Source: Theileria orientalis strain Shintoku
Taxonomy: Eukaryota > Apicomplexa > Aconoidasida > Piroplasmida > Theileriidae
Assembly: GCF_000740895.1 (NCBI RefSeq)
Contig: NC_025262.1
Span: forward strand, 1,480,001 to 1,544,000
Reading direction: 5' to 3'
DNA: 64,000 bases
Of the stretch, positions 22,060 through 34,800 are shown one piece after another. Both the position numbers and the translations under genes were made by a program. The notes under the pieces were generated by a model. The model did not search any database. It worked only from the letters and a program-made list of their open reading frames with translations, and was not told the origin of the DNA. Within the stretch, counting starts at the first letter, position 1; every line of letters starts with the position of its first letter.

Positions 22060-25000
22060 TTAGAGCGGCGAGATGGTCGCGAGCAGTTGCAGCTGCCTGT
22101 AGACGTACAGTTTAAACTTAACGTCGTCTATCAGCCTGCAAAGCTTGCTTACGACTACATTGCAGAGACTCTCAAAGTGAATTAGGTGATTTCTCCTAAT
22201 GACACTGAGGCTTTTGTGAAGGCCGAAAGGCTCAAGGTCCTCCAAAGGTGAATCGTAGTCACTACAAAGGTTGGATTTGTATAAGTACAGCGAAGCCCTG
22301 GTGATTAAAAATACGGAGAGTTTGACGGCGTTGAAGACAACACTGTCCTCAAAGGAAGGCGAGGTGGGATACGGAGACATAGAAGCGCTGAGCCTAGAAG
22401 CAGATTTGAGGGAGAACAGGGGGTTGCGGTCATTGGCAGGGTCGGAGCTCGAGAAGGAGCACTGGGGGAAATAGATGTCCATCAAGTTGTGCTGAAGATA
22501 CTTCTGAGTCGTGATGAACCTGTAGACGTTTTTGGACAGAAACAGAAACGAGTTGCCGATAGAGCTGAGGCTTTTGAGCTGCAGAAGGCTCAGGTTGTTA
22601 CGGTTCACGGTGTTCTGAAAGTACTCCTCCAGAGAGTCGGAGTTGTACATGAAGTTGCTCTTGGCAGTGCCGACCTTGAAAGCGTAGTCGCAGACGTCGA
22701 AGAGCGTGAGAACGTCAGGGCAGACACTGAGTGTGTCAAACTGCAGGTTATTGTCGACACTTTTGCAGCCAATAGCAGAGCCCAGAGTAGCTCTGTCACT
22801 GATGGCACTACCAGAGCCTATGCGAGCACTATCGCCGCTCACGCTGATGCCGTCACTACCACTGGCGTTACTGCCAAGTGACCCACTGGAGTACGTTCTC
22901 AACTGCTCCGCCCTGTCTTCACTACTGCTGGTGCGAATGAGCGGCATTATCGAGTGCAGCTTCAGGCCGTAGTAAGCGTTGATGTCGATGAACTCGAAGT
23001 CCTCCTCCTCGACGGTGATGCTGCTGAAGAGCACCTTGGAGCTCTTCCTGTCGAGCTGGGAGCGTTTGATGCTCCTAAACTCCTCGTTTATGCTCGCGGG
23101 CACGACAATGCCCTCATCGGCGCCCTCTATATTTGAAGCCGAACCCTCGCCGGACTGTTTATTCTGAGCGCTGGCGGACGGCATGAAGTGCGAAAATATA
23201 TGCAGGAGCTGAAAACAGTTGCAAACACACAAGATGTGCGAGTCCGCCGCTGCTCTGCCACTTTCGGTAAACAAATCAGCATCGTCGCCATTGATACCCA
23301 CGACTCCGTGGTTGCTACTGGTTCCACGAGCAGTAGCGATACCGGTAGCACCAACAGCATTACCAGCACTAGTTCTATTGCCCATACCAGCAGTTCGACT
23401 AGCTTTAGTGGCAACAGCAGTACCTACACCTGCATCACCGGCATTGCAGTTGCACGGGCACCTGTTCGCGGTGTTACCCCGCACCATCAAGCCGGCGAGT
23501 ATTTCCTCACTCAGACTGAGGGCGCTCACATCAAGCCAGTCGCCGAAGGAGAGTGAGAAGAACAACCTGAGGCACTTCGAGCTCACGGCTTCCAGCTTCC
23601 TGGTGCCGCTCGAGAGCATTGCCACTGCAGTCGGGAACATCAGGTACGACCTCAGGTTCTCAAACCGGTTCAAGCTCCTGTGCTTCCCCCGCAGGTACCT
23701 CAGCACTGCCGCGTACAGAACCAGGTACGCGTGCCTGAGCCTTTTGTCTGCGAAAAAGGTCCTGTACTTTAGCACGAGGCATATTACGTTCTCAACGGCG
23801 CCGTAGTGCCTCGCCAACCTGTGCCTGTGAACGAGGCGCATCAGCAGCGCGAACACCTTCAAGTAGAAGTAAAACTTGTGGGCAACCACCTTCTCCTCCA
23901 GCCTCCGCACCATCGACGCAACCAACTCGTCCAAGAACGCTCTCCTCTTCCTGAGGACCGCCGCGTAGTTGCCAGCGTACACGTTATAGTAGGGGTTAAC
24001 TCCAGTCGGGTACATGTTTTTCAAGTAGTAGTAAATCAACTCGTAGTCTGAGTCCAACCTCCTTATTATCTTCAGCACCGTGAGATCGTAGCCCTTCAAC
24101 AGCCTGTACTTGATCAAATCAACCAGTATCCTAAGCAGAACTCGCCTCAGTAACTCCTCCCTGGCCTCCCTAAAACCCTTATCCTTCCAAATATCGTCGG
24201 AATCCTCAGTGGTCCTGATCGGCTCACCGAACAGTGATATTACTCTGTACGTGTAGTTGAGAAACGAGCGCAAGGTGCTCCTATTGCTGCCTATGATCTT
24301 AACGCTGTAGTGGAGCAGAGAGTCTCTGCTAACCATCGCGTTGCCGTATATCACCTCCAGCAGCTTCACCATTTTCGCGCGCTCCCCCTCAAGTGTCCTT
24401 TTCTGCTTTATCAACACGTTGAGGTCACTGCTCACTGCTTCGATAACGTTAACGTACACTATCAACCGAGTTACGTACTCGCTGTAGCAGCTGATCAACC
24501 TGCTTTTGTTGCTAAATATGATCATGTTGTACTCCAACAGGTACTCCAGTGCCAATTCACCCCTCTCAACACACACCTCACTCACTTTCCCGCCATGTTC
24601 TTTGCATTCTCCCCCTACTGGTTCCAGCTCCTTAACTTCAAATTCTTTCGTTTCGCCACCACTGCCATAGTACTCTAGCCCGGCAGTACCACCGCAGCTC
24701 ACTTTCTCGCTAAGTTGGAAGTACTTGCTCAACTCGTCGTTTATACGACTGTCCAGGTGCTCTATGAGCAGGTGCAGCAGGTAGTCGTTCTTTATTATTA
24801 TGAATATGACGCTCGACTGGAACTTCAGGCTGTACTTGAACAGCACGGTGAACAGTATGTTCGTGTTATACTTGAACATGTCGACCAGAAAGGACCTCAG
24901 GAACAGCGGCAGGTTGTTGTTGTGGAAGCTCTCGTGGAACCTCTTGAATATCACCACCAGGCTCGCCTGCAGGTGCTCCGTTGAGATCATGCTCATGTTC

Positions 25001-28000
25001 TGCTGCATCATCCTGTGTATGATCTTCACCAGCGAGTTCGACACGTACGAGGCTACTTCCAGATAATTCATTGAAAAAACCACGAACTTTACCACCAGCC
25101 TCTCCGGTATCAGCCTATTTATGCTATCGATCCCATTCAACTTGTTTATTCTATCCATCCTCACTCCGAAACCACCGACCGTATCTCCGTTTACCGCACC
25201 AATGCCATTTTTATTATTGTTGCCATAATTAATACAGTTATTGTTATTGTTGCCAATGACATTGTTTCCATCGCCACCAATACCAATGCCACCAATACCA
25301 TTATGGTTGCTATCGCCACCAATACCAACAACACCATTATGATTGCTATCAATGCTACTGTTACTCGTGGTCACATATACGTCCTCTATAATCACGTCAC
25401 TTTGCACACTCAATAGCCTGTACAGTATGTCAATCAGCAGCACTTTGGTGTTGTTGTCGCCCATCTTCAGGATGTAACACCAAACCAATATCACCAGCTT
25501 AACCCAATCATCTTCATCTTCTGATTCCAGCTGCCTTTCGACCCTCTGGTCGCCATCCTTCCTCAGATCTTTACCATTGGGCAGAAACGCGTCCAAAAAC
25601 TGAACCAGTATGAACAACCTGTTCTTAATCACCATGGCGTCCAGGTTTTTATTATTATCACTCAGTATCGTGATAGTCATTTTGTACAGCACGTCCCAGC
25701 AGATTCTATCGGTACCACTAGCATAACCGTACTCACCTTCACTACATCCATCGTCTCTCAACCCATTCAAGCCCTTTGCGATATTATTGTACATATTCGT
25801 CAGGTAGTAGTGGATGTGTCTGAATATTTTCAAGGACCTGTGGAACTCGTAGCTGAAGCTGAAATTAACGTCGAAGTTTGCCACCTTGGCGTAGAAGTAG
25901 TAGTCTGCGTAGTAGAGCGTGTAGTACATGACCAGGTACGGCACGTTAGTGCTTCTCAGCATTCTAAAATGCGGCGAGAATGACGACATGACCAGGAATG
26001 AGCAGTACGCCAAGGCGCCTTCCTTTTCACTCACTGATCTATTGACACGTTCCACATTCAATATTTCATTTTTTTCACACATCTGTTCAATTTTTTCTTC
26101 CGTCGCCTTCACGTTCTCGTCAATCACCCTCATCATTATCCCTATCATCTTATTAAACATTAGGCTTATCACCTCAATGTCAATTCTAAAGTTGCCTGCT
26201 TCATTCACATCTTTACTCTCCCTAATGATCCTCATCTTACTCAATGACGCTTGATTCACTATCAGCAACACGTTGTTTAAGATACACTCCTGCACGTTCA
26301 CATCTGTATCGTTGTTAAACATGTTAATCATTGGACACAGTATGTATCTGTTTACCACATGTTCATGGTCCTCTTCGTACCCACATTCTCTTTCTTCTGA
26401 CTTCTTCTCCGCCTTTCCCTCCTTTTCTGCCAGCAGCTTATCTCTTTTTGCGTTAAATACTGCAACTATTCTATTATACCTGTCACTCAACTCCTCCATC
26501 GCCTGCTTCTTCTCCTCTTTGGTCGTATCACCCACAGAGTTGTTAGTGGTATCACTGTCGGCATTAACATCGAGGCCAACGTCTTCCGAACAGATCCATT
26601 TGTACGCTTGAATGTATGCGTGGGTCAGCGCTGAGATCACTATCAGCCTGTTTCTTTCCGACTGCAGGTACGACGCAGTCTTCCCGAAGAGCGAAAATGA
26701 CGAATCCTTAAGCGTGTTGCTTATCAGCGCATCGTCCAACATCTTCAAGTGCCCCTTCCAATTTTCTCCGGTTATCGCGTTACTCATGCTCATTCCATTC
26801 AGCATAAATATTTTATACTTCATTTCAAGGCTCCTGCTCCAAAACAGCAATTGCTCTTCTCCTGCTTCCAGTTCTCCATCATTTGCCACTTGCATCATAT
26901 CCTCCTTGTTCGTCACTGCACTCGTAGCTGCATTAGATAATATAGCTCCAACTATCCCCTCTTTAACGCTTGTAAACGTGCATATCACGTTCACTATTCC
27001 CAGGTTATGAAATGTTGACAAGTCCGTGTCTATTACCACATCGTTCACTCTCATCACACTGACTTGATTGCTTCCAAACAGTGTCGATCCTGGGTTCAGA
27101 AAGGTGCTCGTAGTTATTGAGAAGGACGAGTTACGACTTAGATTTGGCCTATTTTTCAACTGCTCCATCAGCGAACTGAGACACCTTATGACGCTAGCTC
27201 CATCGACCTTGTGTATACTATTCATATACCTCGTTAACTTCGACACGTTGCTGAAGTTCAACACTATGTCATTCGGGTACAGAAAGCTTAGGTTAGTGCC
27301 AAGCTTGCTTCGGCTACTGCTACCACTACTGCTACCACTACTGCTACCACTACTGATACTACCACTGCTATTGCTAGTTCTAAGGCAGAAACAATCCACT
27401 TTGTCATAACATGATAAATCCGTTAACATCACCCCCTCCTCAATCAACCTCTGCTTAAATGCATCGTTGCTCATGCTATTGCTAATATTGTTCATGGTAC
27501 TAACTTTACTGCAATTACTCGTGTTACTGGCCGTAATGCTCGCGCCAATGCTAATACTCCCATTCATCAGGTAGCCTGAGCTGGAAACATACTCGTAGAG
27601 CCTAAACAGCAACTTCGAGGCGTAATACGCTTCTCCAAAGTAGTTTACTGGGTCGTGGATGTAAATTAGTGCTAGAATAAGCAGATTGTAAAGCTCATCC
27701 TGCTTCAGCACTCTCTTCACCTTCTGCTTACTGTACAGCTTAAGTACTTTACTCAGATACTCGAATATCGTCAGGCTGTTCCTCTTAACGTTCTTCATTA
27801 GCTTATTCACCAGGTACACTAAAAAATAGTCAGTGCAACTCCTTATTATGTTCTCTACGCACTGTTCAAACAACTCCTCTTCATTGCTTACCAACTCATT
27901 TTTTATAAACTTATTTGCCGGCAACTCATTCTTTCCTACGGTGTTGCATTGGTACAGCGAGTAGAAAAACAACACGTCCAACTTGTTACCGCTTTTACTG

Positions 28001-30587
28001 TTGTACCACTTCATGTTCATGTTGATCCTGTTGCTGATGTCTATGTTGATCTTATACTCGAATATGTAGTTGATCATGAAGTATATCTTCTTATTCCTCC
28101 TTTCCATGTCCTCCTTGTCGAACATGGAGTTAAAGGTCGAGTACAGCGTTACGCTCCTGCTCAGAAACAGCATGTTTACGAACTTAATCATTATGTACAG
28201 CGAGTAGTTGTCGTTTATATTCAGGTTCAATATGCCGCTGATGTTGTTCACTATCCTGTACATTATTAGCTGGTTGCAGCTATCGACTCCAGCTCTGCTG
28301 TGCCCATCACTAGTGATACAGGCGTTACTGATGCTACCGCTTCTTTTCAACGTGTTACTACTGTAACTTCTACTACTGTTAATAATGTTGTTACTGGTAC
28401 TCGCATTGTTGTTGTTTTTACTGCCATTGTTACCGATACTACTGTTAATACTTCTATTACTACCAATACTATTACTACCCATGCTTTCCGTTCTGACCAT
28501 ACTACTCATTCTACTACTGTACACAGCATCGCTTGCGTTAAACAGGAAGATGAAGACGTACATGGCCACTATCACATCCGATTTAGTGACCGACATCAAC
28601 TTATCGTACAAAAACTCAATCAATGCCAGCGAGGAACTGTTGTTATAAAGTATCCTCAAGCTCTGAATTATGTTATCAATATACACACTATCAAACTCCA
28701 AATCATTTTGGGCATCATTGTTTAAACTACCATTATCGGACAAGAACCATTGCAGATACAATAGAAGGTGCTTGTTCGCGTTATCGTACAAAGTTTTCAA
28801 CAAGGAGAACAATATGTTACACAGACTACACAGTTAATGTTAACAATAGGTCAGTGTTTCATGGTAACTAAGTCTCTTGATGTTATCATAGCATTTATGT
28901 GTACGTATGTATCTAACTATGTATCTATCTATCTATCTAAACAAATAAATAGTGGCTGAAACCTACTTATAAGAGTTAATATATATGTTATGTTCGTTGT
29001 ATTGGCTCAATATTTGCAGATATGATCTCATACCAACTATAAAAAACTTCGGAGGCAACCCATTCAGCAAATCTAAAACATTTTATTAATTCCATCATGC
29101 CATTAATCCCTCACAATTGCATACCAGTACCTACTAACTAATAGTTAGATGGCTGATGCTCCACTCACTTAGGTTTGAAAATAACGATACGAATCTATTT
29201 GTCAAGTTCGTCGAGTTGATTTTGTACAGCTTAAACCACAGGTTGTCGTTAAACTGTAGGTTCGGAACGTGGTACAGGAACCTCACTATTATGCAGTTGA
29301 GCAGATTCAGCGAGTTTTCCCTGAGGCACTCTGTGGAAACGTACTCTGATATCACGACCAGCGAGTATAGCAACTCCAGGCAAATGTTATTGTAGGAGCT
29401 GTTGATATATATTTTCGGAATGTAGTAGTCCAGCATCAGCTCGTACAGGGGCTCAAGTATGCTCTTTATGTTTTCCAGGCTCGGCCTGCTGATCTTCCTT
29501 ATTCTTCCGGTGCCCGAACTCGTCGGAATCAGGTCCACAAAGTATCCATTGAACAATCTGCTTGCGGCATTGGAATGTGACAAATGCTCACTCGTGGTAG
29601 CCTCGAAGTGCGCTCTGTGAACACTTCTAAACTTGTTCTGTATTCCCACTTCCAGGTCAAGTGCGTCGTACAATTGCGTGTGCCTACGCCCCAACTCGTC
29701 TCCATTGATCAACTTCACCAGGGTAGCTCTCTGAATTCCATCCGAGCCTGGGTCATGGCTTGAGCGGCTGTGTGCGGAATTAAGGGTCAGCATGTTCGCC
29801 AGGTTAAACAGCAGCGACGACAGCTCCTTGCATATTTCCGCGTTCTGCTCCTTGAATATCTCCTTGTTGTACAGACACATTATGTGACTCGAGATCAAAA
29901 TGCTCTTTACGTACGAGTTGCGTGGAACCAGCTTACACAGGTGCGTCAATATCCTTATGTATATGCACAAAACCTCAAAGTTCTCCTCGCCTGAACCACA
30001 GTTACTAGAATGTTTATCGCATCAACCATCTAACCAATAGCTATCTAGGCAATAGCCGTTTAAATAACGCTTATAAGCGGAAACCTACTTTGCTTAATGT
30101 CCTTAATGAAGGCCAGTATCACGTCCACTGAAAAGGCTGGGCACAGAACCGTGGCCGTGTTCACGATCTCCCTCATTTCCACGTAGCGCACGTCCGAGCT
30201 TTTGAGAAAGCTCAGCTCCTTCAGCATGAAAATCAGTATCTCCTTGATTACGCCATTTGGAACGTTCTTCAGCTCCACTAGACACCTCTTCACGAAACAC
30301 AAAAGAGAATGCTGATGATTTATCGACGTCTTTTGCACTTGCAGAAATGTCAAAATAGACTTTAGAATAAAATCCGGCTGATGTGTTGCGTATTTCATCA
30401 GAGTTTTAACTATCGTGTCACGAGACCTTTCGTTCGTGTCAACCAGCCCATCCAGAAGCGAGAAAATCACCTCATCAAGCTCAAATCCTTCAATTTTACC
30501 GAATTTTGGCAAATTTGAGCTGGAATGTGGCTCTAGCTCTGGTTTTTTCAACCTGGTCCTCGTATTACTACTTTTTTGCACCTTCAT
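22060..30587 (-). CDS. Giant helical-repeat (HEAT/MROH-like) protein, 2,730 aa
   Basis: Exons 30089-30587, 29169-29990, 28967-29072 and 22060-28825 join in phase; the last is one uninterrupted 6.8-kb exon. Residues 1-165 after a basic leader read as paired helices (VIFSLLDGLVDTNERSRDTI then VKTLMKYATHQPDFILKSIL), very like the first HEAT units of MROH1-type proteins. Most of the remainder is alternating helices typical of an alpha-solenoid, with no enzyme motif. Long Asn/Ser/Gly inserts interrupt it (for example about 25170-25370, encoding NNNNN and GIGGIG stretches, and 28270-28500). MROH/HEAT scaffolds bind other proteins in trafficking or motility; no specific role can be assigned. The start ATG at 30587 follows an open upstream frame, so a short 5' exon may be missing. 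Confidence 0.7.
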
Positions 30588-30778
30588 CTCCTCGGCCTGC
30601 TTTAAACACCCATTTTATTTAAGAAAATAAAATGCGGTACTATTTTTTGACAACGCAACCAAATAGTCAAGTTATCTACTGAATGTCTCGCTACTCCATC
30701 TTACACATTTACACCACTATCAGTAGCCGTAAACACATAAAATGACTACACATATAAAAATTTATCACTCAAAAACGT

Positions 30779-31498
30779 TTATTGATTTATGATGGGCGGG
30801 TACGTCAAAGAAGGCTCGCATTGCTGGTAGATTCTGGACAGTTCAGACCTGTACAGCTCAAGTCTGACGTTGAAAAGATCTTTCTGGGACCTAAAGGTCT
30901 CAAGTTCCATCCTGAGCCTGGAAAGTTCATTATCACTGCTTTTTAAAAGGGACTCGGAGCCCTCGTTGCTCCTGCTGGCAGGGTCGCCCTGCCTCAGAGA
31001 CGACAGCACGAGGTGCTGGGATGCGATAACGTTGTTGAGCAGAGCGTCTTTCTCCTCCATCAGCTGGAGGAATCTGCAAAAGTTGCGCCTGTCGGAGACG
31101 CACTCGACCCTGTTGAGCACTTTGGAGGCTATGTTCCAGTCGAAGTTGTCCAGGCACTCCTTGGGGAGCGCGATGCCGCTGCGCGGGTACATAATCAGGT
31201 TCGATACGGCCGCCCAGTACTCGTCGAGCATCCGGTTGTTGTTCTCCATCACGTCCAGCGCCCGCTCGAAGTCGTCGTCACGCAACGCCGACTCCGTCTG
31301 CACGTGCTTGGAATCCTTGTCAGGCCCCTCGTTCATGCCTCTTACCAGCCTCGTGATCAGGTCCACGTAGTATTCCAGCGTCAAATCTGAGTCCGTGTCC
31401 CTGTCTTCGTTTTTGTGGCCGCCGACCAGCTCGTTGAGCTTGTTCCACAGGTTCACCTGGTCGATCTTAAGCCTCGTCTTCAGCAGATCAAAATTCAT
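30779..31498 (-). CDS. Hypothetical 239-aa coiled-coil protein
   Basis: A single-exon gene starting MNFDLLKTRLKIDQVNLW. It is almost entirely helical and charged, with a likely coiled coil at residues about 185-225 (LSRLRMELETFRSQKDLFNV and following). There is no signal peptide or membrane segment, and no family is recognised. Codon use (GC-rich third positions) matches the neighbouring real genes. It is transcribed in the same direction as the large genes on either side. Confidence 0.65.
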   Translation of the reverse strand: MNFDLLKTRLKIDQVNLWNKLNELVGGHKNEDRDTDSDLTLEYYVDLITRLVRGMNEGPDKDSKHVQTESALRDDDFERALDVMENNNRMLDEYWAAVSNLIMYPRSGIALPKECLDNFDWNIASKVLNRVECVSDRRNFCRFLQLMEEKDALLNNVIASQHLVLSSLRQGDPASRSNEGSESLLKSSDNELSRLRMELETFRSQKDLFNVRLELYRSELSRIYQQCEPSLTYPPIINQ

Positions 31499-31800
31499 TT
31501 AGGGGATCAGCAAATATGTTACACAAAATCATATTATTTGTACAGACACGAACTGATATTCAAACGTAGAAAATAAAAGCACTGAGATTATTTATAATGA
31601 CACTACAATCCTTCCACACGTAGATTCTAACCAAGTGTCGGCTACTAAGTTACACATCGGGTCAACACGGGCTGAATCTTGTCCGTTGGCCTTCTTGGCG
31701 TCGTATCGACCGTTACGGGCCCTGATGCCTGAGTACCAGGCGCCAATGGCTGTCCTGGCGGAGCTCGCCATCCTGGCCGGTCGTGAAGCGCAGGCGCCGG
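31499..31800. other. Spacer with GC-rich island (31650-31800)
   Basis: A 302-bp gap between the gp210-like stop codon and the start of the 239-aa gene. The half next to gp210 is strongly GC-rich and open in more than one frame. On the minus strand, 31592-31771 is a 59-codon ATG frame (MASSARTAIGAWYSGIRA and onward); on the plus strand, 31635-31886 is open. Neither has a recognised domain. It carries ggcgtcgtatcgacc at 31697-31711, nearly identical to 191-205. Possible explanations are a small gene, a structured 3' UTR or a non-coding RNA. Confidence 0.4.
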
Positions 31801-34800
31801 TCAGCGCTGCGAGCGGTAGTACCTGCTGTGGTAGCCCGTCTGGTGCAGACTGTCGAAGACCTTCGGCAGACTCCGCTCCAGCTTAATGGGCACCGTCGGC
31901 TGGTAGTACTGGTAGTTGCGGATCGTGTTGTAGACGAAGAGCACGAAGAGCGCGACGGCCAGCGTCACCACCAGCGTCAGCACGTCCGACAGCTTCCGCC
32001 CCTTCAGAAGGCCCAACCTGGCGACGCTCACCCTCGCGGTCGGCACGTTGGCGTTGATTCTGATCTTGCCGATGATGGTGTCGGTCGCGTTGAGCACCAT
32101 CAGGTAGACGTTGCCGGGCGCGTGCTGCTGGTCCTCGAAGAGCTGCTTGTACACGCTCTCCCTCTCCTCGAGCGCCGTGGAGGCCACGTTCGAGTATACT
32201 ATGAACGTCGTCAGCTGACCGGACTTTTCCACCGTCTTGACCACGTACTTGTTGCTGTTCAGGTATAGCTTGTATGACGAGTTAACTGGGTACACGTGGA
32301 GCACGTTGTTCATGTTCTCTTCGACCAGCTCGTTCAGGATGAAGCCGTCGCTGTTGACGAAGAGGACGTCTTCCGGCAGGTCCAGCTCCAGGTCCTCCGT
32401 CATCAGGAGCTCCGAGTGCTCCTTGCCTTCGTCCCTGGCGCCTCCCGCCCCGTGGCCCTCTCTGGCGACTCCGCCCACTCCTCCGCTGTGCGCGTCTCTC
32501 GCGTTACCGCCGCCCTGCGTGTCCTTGGTGTAGTGGTGCAGCTCCAGCGTCAGCTTGCGCTTCCCTTTCAGCGCATCCGTTGACATTGTTCTCAGGTGAT
32601 TTTTGAAGACGCTCCACTCCTTGTGCAGGCTGTTTGAGAGCAGCACGCTGTAGCCCAGCCTGTAGACCAGCTGCGTTTCGCCAGACCCTGGCGCCAAACT
32701 GTCCTTGGCTCCTCCTCCGCTCAACCCCTCCCTGTGCTCACCTGCGCCCTGCCCCGACAACGCTCCGAAGCCCGTCGCCACGCTTGCTCCCGTGGCCGTG
32801 TTAGTCAGGTACGGGTAGTACGTCTGCTTCAGGAAGTACAGCTTGCTCAGCTGGGGGTCGCTGAACTTGTAGCTCAGGCCGTAGTTGAAGTAGAGCACGT
32901 TTGCGTGGTTCGCCAGCGGGCTCTCCTCGCCTCTGGGGCCTCCCGTGCTCTGCGGCAGCAGGAGCACTGTGTAGTTGTCCACCTGCTTGAACTTGTAGTG
33001 GCTCGCGTTAAAGTTTGCCACGTGCGCCACCACCTCCTCGTCGTTAACGTTTCTGAACTTGTACTTGCCCGGCCTCGGGGTCTCGACGTTTCCCTCCTCC
33101 AGCACTCCAGAGCTCGTGTTCCACATGCTCGTGTCCACTCCCACCAGCGGGCTGCTCATCATTCTCAGGACCTCCTCCAGGTCCTCCTCTTCCTTGTAGT
33201 CGCCTCTCCAGTACAGGTTGTCGTTCACGCTCTTCAGCTTTTCCACGCTGATCGGGCTGCTGAGGCTGTACCTCAGCTCCACCCAGCAGTAGCTGCCTGC
33301 GCAGTGCGCAGCGTCCTTCATCTGACTCATGCTCAGCATACTCTTCGCCTCCTTGCTGAAGCTCGCGTACTCCTCTCCCTTCGTGAGCAGTGCGTTGAGT
33401 GCGTTCGTCACCACGTTAAGCAGCACCTTGTAAGACGTTCTGTTCGAGCTCAGCATGCTTCTCAGCTTCTTCGGCGTGTCCACGTACTCCGTCTTGTTCA
33501 TGTAGACCATTCCGCAGCCCTCGTCCAGACACGTTCCGAACGACTTGACTGTGAACTTGTTTTTCAGGAACTTTGTGAACTCGTACGCGTTGACGTCCAG
33601 GTTCACTGCCAGTCCGTTAACTCGCGAGCCCGTCAGGTACACTCTCGAGCCCGTGAGCACGCTCACCACGTTCGTCACGTCGAGGTGTGTGCTCCTCAGC
33701 AGGTAGTACCTGCTTATCTCGTTGTCGCCCAGCTCCGGGTAATCGGCTCGTTCGTGACCAGTTCCAACTCGTTCCTGGGTACTGGCTACTCTCTCGTGGG
33801 TACTTCCAAACCGTTCGTGGCCGCCTCCAACTTCGTCGTCAGTGTCAGCGTGCTCGTAGTTTGAGAGCGAATACACCAACTCCAGCGTCGACTCTCCGTA
33901 CTTCCGCGGCGTCAGCTTCAGCAGGTCGTCCTCCACCTCGTACGTGAAGACCGAGAGGTCCTTCATGCTCACCGTGAAGCGTGCGTTGATCGGCGTCTTC
34001 AGCATGCTCCCGTTCGAGTAGAGCACCAGCTTGAATGCCATCCTGTTCATGTTGCTCGTCGCGAAGTCGACTCCGGCTCCTCTGATCTTCGACTCGCACT
34101 CGCTGCAGTGCCCCTTTCCTTCCACTCTGTGGGCGCAACTCCCGTTGAGCGGCACCAGTGAGAAGTGCGTGGGCTTCAGCAGCTTAACGTTGTACGTGGT
34201 CATGTCCGTCATGATAAGCACGTTTCCCAGCGTGACCACCTTGTACACTCTCCTCCCCAGGTGCTTAAGCTTATTTTCCGGGTAACTCTTGAAGCTCTTA
34301 TTTATTTCGTAGACTCCTCCGTAGCACAGGTTATCCTCCTCCTCCTGGCCGCAGCAGGCTCCGCATCCCATTCCCACTGCTCTTTTACTTCCTGCGCTCA
34401 CTTCCTGCTTGTGGTCTTCCACCATGTCGTGCTCCTTGTTCAACACTCCGTCGTCCTCTCCTGTCTCCTCGAACAGCTTCTCCTCCGCCCTTATTCTGAA
34501 CTTGAGCTTCTTCGACTGCAGCATCACTCCCAGGTACCTTGCTGTGACCACCACTTCCGAGTCTCCCTTGACGTACAGCAGCACGTTGTACCTGTTCGTC
34601 ACCACCTCCTTCGTGAACCGCCCTCCCTTGTGGTCTCCCAGCCCCATAGTCTCCTTGTCCGCCGCGCTCTCGGCTGCCTCACTCTGCGACGTGGTGCTGC
34701 CTGCTGCCGTGGTCGTGCCACTCGCACTCCCTAAAGCTCCCTCCGCATTACTGCTGACGCTCGCTCCGACAGTGCTGTGCGCCACGTTCGACTCTCCGTT

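Noticed and set aside
32734..33864. A 376-codon plus-strand open frame
   Set aside because: It lies wholly antisense to the gp210-like exon. Biased third positions of the real gene suppress stops on the opposite strand; the translation is a Leu/Val/His/Gln/Arg-rich mirror with no domain.
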